Assembly: GCA_024305405.1 (NCBI GenBank)
Contig: JAKNDB010000103.1
Span: 1,178,001 to 1,242,000, forward strand
DNA length: 64,000 bases
Source of the DNA: Dirofilaria immitis
Lineage: Eukaryota; Nematoda; Chromadorea; Rhabditida; Onchocercidae
Reading direction: 5' to 3'
Below the pieces are notes generated by a model, which was not told the DNA's origin, did no database searches, and saw only the letters and a list, made by a program, of their open reading frames with translations. A program made the position numbers and the translations under genes. Shown here one piece after another: positions 1 to 16,130 of this stretch; position 1 is the stretch's first letter; each line of letters opens with the position of its first letter.

Positions 1-3000
1 TAACTCTCTAAAATTAAAGAATATTATTTAGGAAAAATTGGTAATTATAATTTTAGAATTGATTAACTGGAATAAATAGAATAAGAATAAAGTGAAACAG
101 AATGGAATTTAAATGATGAAAAGAATTTCCTTTTAATATTTAAGTGAGCTAGTTCCTGTCTTTTTTCAAGTTAGAGAACTAATAATTTAAATATAAGAGA
201 GCTAGGAATTGTTTCAACGCAGAATTTGATATTTTTTAAATAATTTATTCAATTTTTTTGTTTTGTAAAATCGAGCAAGAAACACATATTTGACTGCCAT
301 CGGAAAATATTAGCATATTTAGAATAAAAAAAAGGAAAAAATTATTAACATAAAGAATTGAAGATGTGAATTTTGAAATTATATTTTTCAGAAAAACAAA
401 ATCTCGTTTATAAGTAATAAAAGAAATTTTTGCTTGCTAATGGATAAATTGAATAAACGATTATCTCCTGTCATCAGCAATTTACTCTATTTCATTTAAA
501 ATTTTAAAACAAATTTAACCTTTGATTTCATCCCTGACTATTTCTTCTTTATTTCCCTTTTTCTTCTTACTATTCCTTTTAATTTCAAATTTTCAGTAAT
601 TATTTGAGATAAAAAAGAAAAACTACGAGATCAATTAAATTTTCATATTTATTCGAGCTATTTATCGAGGATGTGAATTAATTATAAAAACAGAAGAAAT
701 GATATTTCAACTTAGAATGTAAAATCAAATGGGGAAGATACGATATGAGAAAGGTTGAAATAATTATTTATTTTAAAATCTATAAATAGCACTTATTTCA
801 TTTCAAAGATGATTGAAAAGAAGGAAAAGCGAAGCAGTGAATCATCGATTTTAGATAAAATTGAAAATTATATATTTTCTAATTCTGTAAATCTGTTTAC
901 CAAATTTCTTCAATATCATTCGTTTTTTCTACTGTTACTAGAATTGCATGCTAATCAATGATACAGTTTATTTCCGCATTTAAATAAAAATTGGAATTTT
1001 TAACCAAACAGCATTTCTAAATTATAATTGCGAATTTTAATATAAAATTTGATTGATGGGAAAAGTATGATTAAAGAAATAATGAATAAGAATATAAGAT
1101 TAAAAAAGTTTCCTGAAATCCAGAAAGGATTGAAATGGAATAAAACAAAATTTAGTACATAAATTTACAGACAAATTTATCAGATAATGAAAAAGACGAG
1201 TCATCTAATTTTTAAATTCACTAATCAGAAAATCGAGGTGTTAACAAATCCTAATTTTAAATCGAATTATTCGAATAGTTGACAATAATATCAAATTTTT
1301 AGTGCCATCAAATATTACTTATACATATTCAGTAAAATTGACTTCTTATCCATATCATTAAACAAGAAAAAGGTAAACAAAACAAAAAAGCAAAGTTTAC
1401 TTGTTGTAATTTTGTTGGCGATGAGAGAATGGAGAAACGTCTTATCTCGTTATCACCAGAATTAACAGCAGCAAAATGATGATTATGAACTCCGTGAGAA
1501 TTACCCATTATGTATATATATGTTGCATATATACGTATCACATCATCAATAATTTTAAGTGTTAAATCTACAAAAACTTTAATAAATTAACAATAACAAT
1601 AGATTACTAGTCCAATAAGCGAACATACATCTTCTAATAACCAAAAAAATTGGTACTTTAATTAAAGGAAAATGAGGAAACGGCAAAAAAAAGGAGAAAA
1701 ATATTTTATAAATAGTGCATAAATAAAAAATAGTCAAAATGAGGAAAACAAAATGCTCTGTCAATAAAAACAAAAAGTACTTGGTAAATAAGCATGATAG
1801 ATATCCGGCAAATAACTCCTTTTATATTAATTTGTAAGCAAATCATACCTATATTTTATGTGTATAAAAATGCTCATTACCTGTATTTGTTACCTGTATC
1901 CACCATTGAAAATAAAGCTGATAATTGCCAAATAGATATCAATTTCCATATCATTTCTATCATTTCGAGAACATCACAATCACAGATATTATTAAATTGT
2001 TTTATCCGCATTCACTAATTCCATCAAACTTTTTAGACTTACAAATTTCCTGGAGGAATTTCATGGCTTTCTGACATTTTCTATGATCGATAACGAAAGG
2101 AATAAGAAAAAAATTACGGGCTTAATTGTATGGCATACATATATGTATATATATGAAACATATTCATTTATTGGCCTAAAGTAAGCAAAGAAATGAAAAT
2201 TTTTTTAAATCAAAAATTTGCTGAATAAAAGAATGCAGTGATTTCTATTTCCTTTTACAACTTTTTTTTGCACTTTCATTTTTTTAATATATTTATATTA
2301 GCTAAAAAATATTTCATTTTGCCTAAATTTATAAATTTGTTATAAAAATTATTTTTAATTTATTTCAATTTTTTTAAATCGCTAAATTTTCTTTTATTAT
2401 TTTTGCTAATCTAAAAGATATGTAAAATAAAGCGTTTTTTTTTTCATTCATTAAAATTATTTTATTTGTTATACTTTTCAGATTAATCAAGTAGAAAAAT
2501 TTTAGAAATTATTAAAAAACTAAATTGCATTTTTATTTAAATTACTATTACTTTTTTTCAACTTGATATTTATTCCTTTCTTGATGAAAATCTTGCTAAG
2601 TAAAATACTTTCAAACATTTCTTCAATTTTTAATTGAATTTGAAATAAAAGATATCGCTTTTCAGATGCTCGTTTTTTCGGTGATATAAGCTTTTATATG
2701 CAAACGAAATATAAATTTTATTTCATATCAATACTCAAAATATCAAAAATTCTTGTATCGAACTGATAAAAAACCATTTTGCATTTTTTTGAATAGCCTT
2801 GAAAAAATTTTACTATTGTTTGGAACAACAGTTATTTGATTATATTATCATTTTTTAGTCATTCAATCAAACGACGAAAAGTTAAATAATTCTAAACGTC
2901 AAAATTAAATCAAAATGAAAAGAAATTGGATTACAATTATATTTTTGATATATTAAAAAAAGAATTTTATTTATAAAAAAGACGTATATTTATATAATTT

Positions 3001-5689
3001 CCTTTAGCAAAAGATATTTTTAAAATTGAGTGAATACTTAAAACAATAACGAATGAAACATATCTAATATTTTTTTTATATTTTATTACGAGATTTTTTG
3101 ATCAAATATGCAATCAATTTGAAAATTTATATAAACTGAATTGTTTATAAAATTTTTTCACCAAATTTCTTTTTCTTAAACTATAAATTTTAGATGAGAT
3201 TTTTAAACAGAATATAGGCTATATGGATGATAAAAAGACATTGCAAGCAAATAAATTGATAAATATTTTAGATTGATATTGTGATATAAAATTTAATGTT
3301 AAGTGGTAACAACAAGTAGTAGATGATAATGAAGTAAGGTAATTAAAAAAAGCTTAAAATTTTAATATTCAAATAATTGTATGGCATTTTTAAAATAATT
3401 ATTAAAATTCTCTACTTATTAACATTAAGACATTGCCATTGGAATGATAAAAGCGAAGAGATAAAAAAAATGAAAATATGTGAATTAAATATTGCATAAA
3501 TTTAATTAATTTATAAAACTTTCGCAATAACAAAAATATAAAGAATCAAAAAGAATATAGGCTTGAAATTAAAACATTCCTCTGTATGTAAAATAGAATG
3601 ATTATTTACGATTAGTAATTTGGTTGGAATAAAAACTTTCATGAGCATTGCAATTCGAGTATTGCAATTTAAATTGAAGCAATATATATAATGATGAAAC
3701 GAATATGATGAAAATAATTATTGCCAATTCATTTAGTCCTAAACTATAATTAACCAATGATCTATTATCATAGAGAAATCAATTCTGTAATAATAATATT
3801 TTTGATAAATGAGAATTGTAGTATAAATTTCGCTCTGAAAAGACAAAGTAAAAAATGGAAAAGAGAAAAAGAAATAAGAAATTTGTCAAATTTCGTGTAA
3901 AGAAAAAAGGGAAAAAGGTAGTGTAGAAATTATCATTGAAGCATTGTCAATATATATCGAAAGATTGTCAATCATCAACATTATCGTCATCGTTATTATT
4001 TATCATCGTCGTTCTCACCATTATTATCTTCGAATATTGTCAATCATAATGATGACATTAGCTATTTCGGAAATCTCCACAAAAATATTTCAAAATGGAA
4101 ATAAAAATTGGAAATGCGAAGGAAAGGATGAGGGAAGAGGAAGGAAAGGAAAATAAGGAGAGGAAAGGGAGAAGGATGAAAAAGAATTAAAAATATGCAC
4201 CACTTCTGAGACTATAATATGATTAGCCAAATGTATTACGAACATTGTTTTATTTTGTTTCTTGAAAAAAATGAAAATTTAAAAAGAATTATAGTTTCAT
4301 AAATAGTTATAAAATTTGAAAATAATATAAATTAATAGTTTGAATAATTAATTTAAGATTGAATTATAATTTCTAAATATTATCATTATTCTGCTTGATT
4401 ATTAATTTTCAACAAAATGAAGTAGCTATAGCATCTAATGATCAGTCAAATATCTATTACTTATTTTACATAAATAGCAATCAACATTAAAAAACGGACA
4501 TGAACATAGTTTTTATTTGGACAATTTATAATCAAGCAGATTAATGATAATATTTAAAAATTATATTTGTTATGATATTATCAAAGTTTTTTTGTTGAAA
4601 ATCAAAATCGTAATTAATTACTTAATATGTCTTATGCTAAACTGCTTGAAATCGTTAGTTTGACATTAAAGCTTTTGATTTTCTCAAATATTAATTGTTC
4701 CAACTTTCTTATATGAAAATAATCCAGAAAAAATTGATCACAACAATATATTATAAGTTTACTATTCCATATATTGGTAGTGTTCAATATCTTAATCCAA
4801 GAAGATCTTATTTACTGTGGAATAGATTAATTATTGTTATAAAAATAATAATTACATCTTCTTTTTATATCTTTTTCCTATCTCTCACAATTTAAAATAA
4901 CAAAAAAAAGAGTAAATAGATAGATATTATACAGAAAGTAAAATTGCTGCCAATAATTAAGTCATTAATTGTAATTCAATAAATCCTAAATTTTCGTTTT
5001 AATTCATTTATATTAACATCGATTCAAGAGGAGGAGTTCTGTACTATTTTTAAATTTCCATTGTACTTTTTTCTTTTGTTACAAAATAACTCAATAGTAT
5101 TTCAAACATCTTTTCGAAATTTATTCGAAACTTTGGTAAATCTAGGCTAAATCCAATAATATATGTATAATTTTTTTTTTTTGTTCATTTAAGTAATTAT
5201 GACAGCATCTCCAAATGACAATAGGAATAATTCGAATAAGCTGAAAATTAATTGGTAGAAGAAACTGTTTAGAATTCTTCCCTACTACATTATTTTTAAA
5301 AAGGAAAAAATAATAAGAATTTATGTCTCCTAATCACTTCTGATATAATTGTCACTATCACTAATAATAGCCACATAAATATCACTCATCACTGTTTTCC
5401 ATTATCATAATCAATAGTTATCATTATTACACATATTTTATTGACGTATCATTTCCAATATTAATCATCTGTATCACAAATATCAAACATCATTAATATC
5501 AATTATTACTGTTAAAAGAAACGCATGTTGTAAACTTCTAAACACTCGTTCTTTCATTTTTTTTTTAATTGCAAACACTTCTTCAATTTGCTTGAAGTGT
5601 ACGTCTTATCTCATCGATCTTTAACATTATCCAGTTATCATCTGCCATTCTCGTCTTTTGTGATGAGTCAGAATCAATAATCACCACAA

Positions 5690-5835
5690 ATATCAATGCT
5701 CATCATCATCATCATTATCATTACTACCAACCATCATTACTATTAATATCAATCGCCATTATCGTCAATATTATTCGTAATGCCATAAATATCCATTATC
5801 ATCATCATCATCATCAATATCAATCACATTACGAT
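5690..5835. repeat. CAT/ATC-rich simple repeat tract
   Basis: Interrupted runs of the trinucleotide CAT (ATC) mixed with CATTA-type variants, for example around 5700-5725 and 5797-5815. This is imperfect microsatellite DNA in the gene-poor left flank. Confidence 0.7.
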
Positions 5836-8800
5836 CATTATCATTTCATAAGTAACAATAATGATAAAAATATTTTTATAAACAAATATACATCCAAATA
5901 TGCAACATGCAAATAAACAATGAAAAAACAATTGAAATAAAATGATTTCTATCAATGATTCATTTTTGTTTTAATAAACGAAGCAAATAATCATCTAATC
6001 ATGTATATGCATTTATTGGAAATAATAAAACAATTTTGATTCATTTGTTTTTTTCTTTTTAAATAAATAAAAAATAAAAATGAATTAAAATAAATTAGGT
6101 TAAATTGAAAATTATGTCGTTAAAGTTCAGTTACTTAAAAAGACAAGAAAAAAATTTAATTGGTTGCTTTTTTTCTTGAAAAAACTTACAACAGAACAAA
6201 TTGTAGAAGAAAAACGAAGAACGATATATCAGATATAATTAAATGATCTGATATATTTAAAATGAAGGCGGTAAATGGTAGTAAAATAAAGAAGGATCAA
6301 AAAAAATTAGAAAATATTTGGTATGAAAAGATAATGTATAAATCAAATCATTCCTTTTTCTTGAATCTGTATATTCATCTATTTAAAGTTAAATATTTTT
6401 GCATTTAAATGTACAACATTTAGTTGAAATTAAAACGATTAATTAATTTTAATCAACGAATGAGGAAAATAATGCAAGAATTTCTTGCACGAAAATTAAT
6501 CAATTTAAAAGCTGATTAAATAATTTATAAATTGATCAGACTGATTGAAGGAAAGCAAGTTTAGTTTTAATAAATTTTAATGTAGTGACATAATAACTAG
6601 TGTTAACTAATTAATTCTTTGATTTTACATTAGTGTACGACTTTAACCAAATTCTATTATAAAGCCAAGTTTCAATATATCGTATTTATGTAAAATATTC
6701 CTATCCTAAACTCTGGACGTATTTTATCAATCCATAAATGAAACAACATTAGTAGATCAAAGCTTAATTGTTTACTAACATTGATCATGGTTGATTATTA
6801 TGTTATATATTATTATTATTATTATTATTATCATTAAATTAGTTTCCAAATACGCAACTTATAATAAATATGTTATTTCATGATAGAAATGTAACAAAAG
6901 AGTAAGAATAATCCAAATTAAACCGAAGATTTAATTTAAAAATCTTTTAAATTAAATTAAGGATAATGAATTAAAAGGAAATACTATTTACATTTATATC
7001 TTTCAATTTTTTCCTACTTCTACTACTATAATTGAATTGATTTGATCGCCCACGCATGAGGAATTTCCATTTAATATATATTACAATCAGTCACCATATG
7101 ATAAATATTAATTTGAATCGATAATTAAATAAGTTATCAACCTTAAACATATATTACATCGATAGATGGTAGGTAGTATAATATATCACTTGATGACGTC
7201 ATAGAATATATATTTGGCAGTGAAGAGAATTGATAACATAATTTAATTTCAAGTAAGTAAATCGGTGATTATTCTCGGCGTAAATTCAATTTGCAGCAAT
7301 GTGCGGGAATTGATTTGCAAGTGCGTAATATATATGTGCATATACGTATGTAATACGTATACATACATATATGTCGACAAAGATAAAATATCTCTTGCTT
7401 TCCATATTTTTAGAAAAATTATCACACTTATCTATTTAATTAGTATATTAATAATAATAACAATAAGAAATGACTGATAAGTAGTGATGATAAAATAGAG
7501 ATAGTTATATTAAAAACAAATAATTTATAAAAAATAAAAATATTAGCTGACAATAGTTGATTAGTGATAATAATTGATAGTTAATGCTAAAATTATATTC
7601 TTTTCATACTTTTCAACTTTCATTTCTTGCGATAAGACCATCAGTTGTCATATGATGCAACGATAATGTTATTCAAGGTGCGCTATACTTTTATTATCCA
7701 TGGCAACCAATGAAGCATTTAACAAAGTAATTATTAAGTTGAAAAAATAGGAAAAAAGGAAGAAAAAAATTAGAATTTATAAAAATTGAATGAATAAGTA
7801 ATCAACGCATTGCAGACATCTTCGAAATTAACAATTACCATTTTATGGCTATAAATATAAGCAAATATTAAATGAAAAATCTTTGAATATTTTTTTTGCT
7901 TTTCTCTTTTAGTCATACCGTAATATTAAAATAATTTAAGCTTTCAACAATGAGCGTAGGAATGGATTAAAATTTGAAGAAATAATGATCAAAGAAAATA
8001 TTTATATAAAATAATATTTAATGTTAAAATAGCAACAACAACAAAAACAATTTGTCAAAAAAATAATAAAAACTATTATTTTAATTGATATATGAATTAT
8101 TATAAATATAAAATTTTCATGAATGCACTCCAAAAAATCTTGGCAATAATTTGATGACAAAAAAAATTTTGCTCTCAAGAATATTTTGAAAAATTGAATA
8201 GTGATGCCAGAAATAATTTGATAAAAATAATATTAAATTAATATTGGCTTAATAAAAACAATTAAAATTAGTCAAAGCAAATGATAAATATTTCAAATAA
8301 TAAATACTTGCTGATTTCTCTTACTGATTACAAATATCATTCATATAATATTTAAGTTCAAATTATTCATTTTTATCAGTTAAGATTTAAAAAAAAATGA
8401 AAAACTTCACTATTTTTCGATTTTTCATTTTATTTAAAAGTCCAAAATGATTCAAAAATCTGAAATACGAAACACTTTGTAAATTTGGGAATTTTCCAAA
8501 AATTTTTGCTAGCAAATAATAATCCAAGAAAAAGATGTACTTGAAGTTTAAAGAAGATAGAAAAGAAAATATGAATGATGAGAAGGGGAATTTGAATTTA
8601 TGAGTTGAGATTTTTTTAATAAAAGATTAAATAGAACAAATTTAATCCTTCCGATAAATAGATACATTTATTATTACTTGCTTCAGTGATTAAATGAATT
8701 ACGATTCTTGGCAAAATCTGAGAGGAAAAAATTTTTCCAATTAATTAGAAATAGTTTATATCAATGAGAAATATATGATGAGTAACGAGTAATTAATGAA

Positions 8801-10891
8801 GCGTAATCATATGCATCCATGCATCACTTATCATTTGTCTCGAATTGAAATTGTGTAATTGACGAAATTCATTCGATGAAAAATGACATTAATAAACATT
8901 AATTTGCAACATAATCATATGGAATATAAATTACATATATGTTTCAATGCTAACCATTCCTTCAATAAATTATATGTGCGATTTATTTGATAAGCATAAC
9001 AATAACGTCTCGTATTGATATAAAGAAATTCCTTATAACATAACACATATGACTGTTTTCGTTAACTTCAACAATATGATATGATATTATGGCATATCTT
9101 ATATTAGTTTATGATCAAATTTTGTCAATAAAAATGAAAATTTATTAGTACGAAATAATGAAATTTCATTTCTGAAAAGGAATGAAAAGTAAACAATTAT
9201 AAATAAAGAAATTCCTTTAATTTATAATTTCTTAATTTTATTGTTAATCCTAACATTTGTGCATTTTAAAGTTAAAATTTCGACTTAAAACTTTTACAGT
9301 ATGCTATTTTAATGATATATTACAATCTCTTCTTATGTTCATTTTAATCCTATTTAAATTTGATTCAATTTCACATATTGTTGATTGATCATCAGTTTAA
9401 TTAGATTTCGACAAATGAAAAATTTAAAATAAACATAAGATATATAAGATGAAATATATTACGATTGATAAATAAATGATTTATGGAACAATTTACTTGA
9501 GTGATCTTGTTAGGATCTATAAATCTACTTTGATTTAAACGAACATTCCAAATTTTTTCTTCTCCGTCTGAAAACAATTATAAAAAGAATGGCTTTGAAA
9601 TTTTAATTTTTAAATATAACAAACAAATGATGTAAAAAAAAAAGTTTAAAGAGAATAGATGAAGGAAAAATTTATGTTATTATGGTGATTATTACTTTTA
9701 TTGTTGTTGTTGTCGTTATTGTTATCATTAATATTTTTAATGTTACTACTATTTTTATTGTTGTTGCTAATGCAATAAACGTTTATTATTAATTTTTGTT
9801 TTTTGAAACAAATATAAAAACTTGATGGATAATTTATTAAGACATATGAATGATTTATAAGAGATGTTTCAGAATTGAACAGATGAATTAAATAGAAGGA
9901 AAATCGAAAGATAAGAGTGATAAAAAGAAAAATAGGAAAATAAAAAAGTTTATAAGGAACGAACGTTTATTAGGCTATTTCAGAAAATAAAGAAAAAATG
10001 TAAAGGGCACAAAGTTAATGTTATCACAGCAAAGCAACTGCCGAGAATGTTATTGCCTTATCACTAAAACAAAGGAATGATAAAAGAAATATTATCATTT
10101 ATAATAGAAAAAATTTTTCCTTACTAAATTGAATAACTATTATCCAATATTCTAACTAAATTTATTTGACATAATTGCAAATTAGATCCATATATTAATA
10201 TTAATAGCTATTTTTAACACTGTTCTATGAAACATAAATTGCTATCATTTAATCGCTAGTTTACGAATAGCTATCAGTTATCTATCACCACATTCATCGT
10301 TATGTTTTAATTGTTATCCTATAAATTGTATGAATAGTTGTTTTTTTATCGTTTTATTAACAATTTTATCGTTTAATCGTTATCATTATAAACTATTGTC
10401 TTCTAATTGCTATTTTATAAGTCGTAATTCTTCAATCGTTTTAATTGTTATCCACTGGTTTGTTATTTTTTCTAAAAAATAAAAGAATGAAATCAGATGC
10501 TATTGCTGATTAGTACGAGTTCCAAAAATATCTAAAACCCGAAAACTGATGCAATATGTTTAAAGTTAATCAAGAATTTCTGAATTTTCAATATCATATG
10601 ATAATTTATGATTATCAAATATTATCATCGATAAATGATTATGCATTTTAATTAACTAATTCATTTCAAATATTAAACGTAGATTTAAAATAATTTTAAA
10701 ATGATCAAAAGAATTATATTAAAAATATTAGCATCAAAAGGATATTAATATAAAGAATGACTTAATGTTCTAATTGTAAAAATGAAATTAGAAAAGCGGT
10801 GTGATTGACGCTATGAGACGATGATGATAATAATGATCGGCGATAAATGATTATACTCGTTAAAAAGATCCTAATGTGTGCTAACAACATA

Positions 10892-11157
10892 AAAAAATAT
10901 TTTTGCTAATACTTGATTAAACTTACTTTCCTGGAGCGAAATAATGATGGTGATAATGATAGCGATTAATAATATTCGTGATAGAGATAATGTTCCATAT
11001 TTTTTCTAACAATTTATTTTGCTTTGCGAAATGCTGATGATCATAATGATCGATGAAAAAAATTTTTGCTAATATTTGATTAAATTCGCTTTTGTGCGAA
11101 GTGAAATAATGATAGCGATAATGGTGACGATTAATGATAATTAACGATATTCATGAT
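10892..11157. repeat. Diverged direct repeat, two copies of about 90-100 bp
   Basis: Copy 1 (about 10892-10982) and copy 2 (about 11055-11157) share the same order of words: TTTTTGCTAATA, TTGATTAAA, GCGAAATAATGAT (GTGAAATAATGAT in copy 2), GCGAT, and a terminal CATGAT/CGTGAT. They lie about 160 bp apart and have diverged by substitutions and small indels. No protein can be read through them, so this looks like an old local duplication. Confidence 0.5.
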
Positions 11158-12119
11158 CAAATCAAATTTAATCGCTGATGATGATAATTAATGACAATTA
11201 TGAAAATGCTAATGGTGCTTTAAATTGTAACTTTATTTTTTGTTCATTGAAAAGAAGGAAACATAAAAATTAATATTATAAAGTTATGATCGATAGTATA
11301 TTACAAATTAATATGATCATGTTAGTAATTATAGTCTTTAAAAATTTCAAAAATGATTAATCATATATAATCATAATGAATTTTCTGATAGTTATCAATT
11401 ATACTGCTTTTCCAGTAGCTTTATTTTGAAATTCTGATAGTTTCGATTAACTCCGCAATTTTCTAACGGTCATTGATTATTCAGATAGTGTTACGATGAC
11501 AACTGAGAAAATAGTATATCATTCTTTCTCTCTTTCTCTTTCTCGAGTAGTTAAAATGAATGACCAACTACGACCTCGAGATTATGTATGAAGAAAACAA
11601 TGATAAAATTGGTGGATTGCTTTTGAGACCGAAAAAAACCGAAAAAGTCGAGAAAGAATTGATGATAAACAAAATAGGTCGGAATAAAGCATTTCTGCCT
11701 TTCATATTTTGCAATTCCTTTACTTTTGTATTGTTATGTGACAGAAATTAAAAAGAAAAAAGTATATAAATATGCCTAGTAAGCTAAGCCATTATAAGCC
11801 AAGCCATTAATTCATATAACTTAAGAAATAAAAGAGAAAACTATGTTTGGTAAATTAAATTTGGATTAATCATTCAGTGAAAATTAAAACATTTTAAAAA
11901 TTATGCAAAATAGTACAAACAAATCAATTCTTTCAGTGATCTTTCCTTTGAATTAAATTAGACTTAAAATTATGAAATTTTTGGAAGAATTATTGAATTA
12001 CTGTAATTATACATTATAAATTATCATTGTGTATACATCCAAGACATCTAAACTTATTTAAAATAGAAAATATGAAACAGTATAGGTTAATACTATCGGT
12101 ACCAATAGTAATAATAACG

Positions 12120-13888
<1,769 letters not shown>

Positions 13889-16130
13889 GCAAGTGTTCGA
13901 TATATGCTAAATATACAGTATAACAATTTAATTTCTTCATTGAAAATATATCTGTTTCACGAATTATTTCATTTCTTTACAATTTTTGAATATACTGTTC
14001 CAACACTCTTGTTACCTTAATTTATCGATTAATTCATGTTAAATTTATAAAATATAGTTAACTATCTGATCTGTAGTTAATATGAATCGATTAATAAATT
14101 GACGTTAATTGGTATATGTGAATATAATATAAATCGAATACAGATCAGTTAACATCATTCAGTTACTAATTATCCTTATATTAAGTACTCTTCATTGTTT
14201 TCATTTCATTTTGCCTTATAAATTTAATCTTGTTTTTACTTATTATAGCAGGAGTAATTCAATATTTTGACAGAAATTATCAAATTACTTCTCTTATCTG
14301 CGAACCTAATGCTTTGATGTCTGTTAGCTCTTAAATAATTATCTAATCAATTTTATCACACTTAAATTTAAAATAAATCATTAAAGATTAGTCTTTATCG
14401 CCAAGAATATTCAGCAATCAATGACATTTGCTCAATTTTAAAGCTTAAATTAAGATTTGATAATAAATGATTCATAATACGTAGAAATGCTCATTTCTTC
14501 ACCTTCTTTCTAAATGATTTCTCTCTCATAATATTTATATATAACGAGAGATCTAACCAAAATTTTGATAACAAATAATTTTACAACGTATCTGATAATA
14601 GCATCGAAAGGATGCAATAATTACGTAGAAGTCTAATTTGACTACTATTTTATAGTAGCATATACCAAATCTCAAATATCATTCGCTGAGAAATTATACT
14701 CGAACATTCCAAAATCTAATACTTTCGTCGAGAAAAAAATAGCTACGAGAATACAAATAAAAAGACTCAATCATAATCTAATTATCCATTTCCCAATTTC
14801 ATCATGAAAGCTTAAACAAAATTCAGATAAATTTAGTCTATTATTGACTTGCTTATTAAAACTATATAGCTTAGTCGTTTTTTAATATCCATATTCCTTC
14901 TGTAATGTTTATTTTCTCTACACAAATCTTCTATGACTACCCCAAAGAATATCCTTAAAATTATCTAAATTATTTCTTTTGGATTTTTTTTATTGAATAA
15001 ATAAAAATGATGTCATGCAACACTCGCAACATTCAAGAAATAATTTCAAACATAACAATATTTTTAGAATATAGTAATTATTTGTTGTTTCAAAATAAGC
15101 GGATTTATCACACAAATATCAAGCATTTTCGAACTTGCCAAACTAAGCACAATATTTGAATTTTATTAGAATAATTTATAGTTGCAAAGAATGAATAAAC
15201 TGAAATTTAAGCACAAATGCATCGTTATTAGCAGAGAAATATAAAACTCGGAAGATTTATTGTTTATTATTAATGTAATATTTTAATCTATGACAAAAGT
15301 AAAACAAACACTTTCAACTGCTTAATGTAAATGCTGAAAAATATTCATTAGTAATCAAAATATTACCATCTGTAACTGCTACAATCTTTTCATCATTTGT
15401 AAATATAAATGTAAAGTGACAACACAACTTCAGATTAATTTCGTCTTTAACTTATTTCATTCCCTATTTAGCCATTTGATATAGTAAACAAATATCATAA
15501 ACTAAAAATATGGACTAATTAGTACAAACAAACATAGAGTGTAAGATATAAGTATAATTTGTGTACTACTTGACACTGTGATAATCACATATTATCATAA
15601 AAATAAATATCATAATGGTGAATTTACAATAATTATAAATTCTATTACTGCTATTGCAAATTTTTTGCTACGCTTTTTCTTTATGTAAAAATATAATCAG
15701 ATTTTATTACATATATTACTATCAACAAAAATGTAACGAACAAAAAGTATGAAGTGACAGAAATTTTTAAATAAAAAAATCTAAATATTTGAAAATTTTT
15801 GCACATCAATTTTCGAGATATCCATGATTGAAATCCTAGAAAAATTCTTCACACATCGGTAAATTTCAAAGGACGAAACCCAGACGGAAGAGACAATAGA
15901 ATAACTATTAAAATAAGTATTGCGAATCAAGAGTACAAAGTAAACACGCAAGATATGTTCATGAATTTTATTGCTTGATCTTAACTTGCCTTTCAAAATT
16001 CAATGACCAAAGATTAGATAGCACAAAATTGAAAATACAAAGTGAAAGAAAGCAAGTATAGATAGCTATAAACAGATTTTGGTGCAAAAATTCAATCTTA
16101 AAAAAATCTCGATCAGTTTTTTTAGCTTTT
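13889..16130. other. Intergenic region downstream of ESF1
   Basis: AT-rich DNA between the giant TAA array and the stop codon of the minus-strand ESF1 gene. It should include the ESF1 3' UTR and polyadenylation site; a minus-strand AATAAA-like word appears near 15.97 kb. I see no exon that I can support. A 71-codon minus-strand frame at 15781-15996 has no family motif and no clear splice context. Confidence 0.5.

Larger units (their letters stand above)
1..12121. other. Gene-poor AT-rich intergenic region
   Basis: I see no convincing exon on either strand in this stretch. The short open frames here are AT-rich and lack splice context or recognisable motifs. It holds low-complexity sequence: a purine-rich tract around 4110-4190, CAT/ATC-rich DNA around 5690-5830, a short (ATT)n run at about 6808-6831, and a diverged direct repeat near 10.9-11.15 kb. 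A gene with very large introns could pass through it unseen. Confidence 0.6.

Noticed and set aside
7187..7201. TGATGACGTCA resembling a CRE/ATF site
   Set aside because: An isolated 8-bp palindrome in a gene-free region; no nearby transcript to regulate.
11560..11751. 63-codon plus-strand frame with Lys/Glu-rich segment
   Set aside because: Single short frame, no splice context, no homologue recognised.
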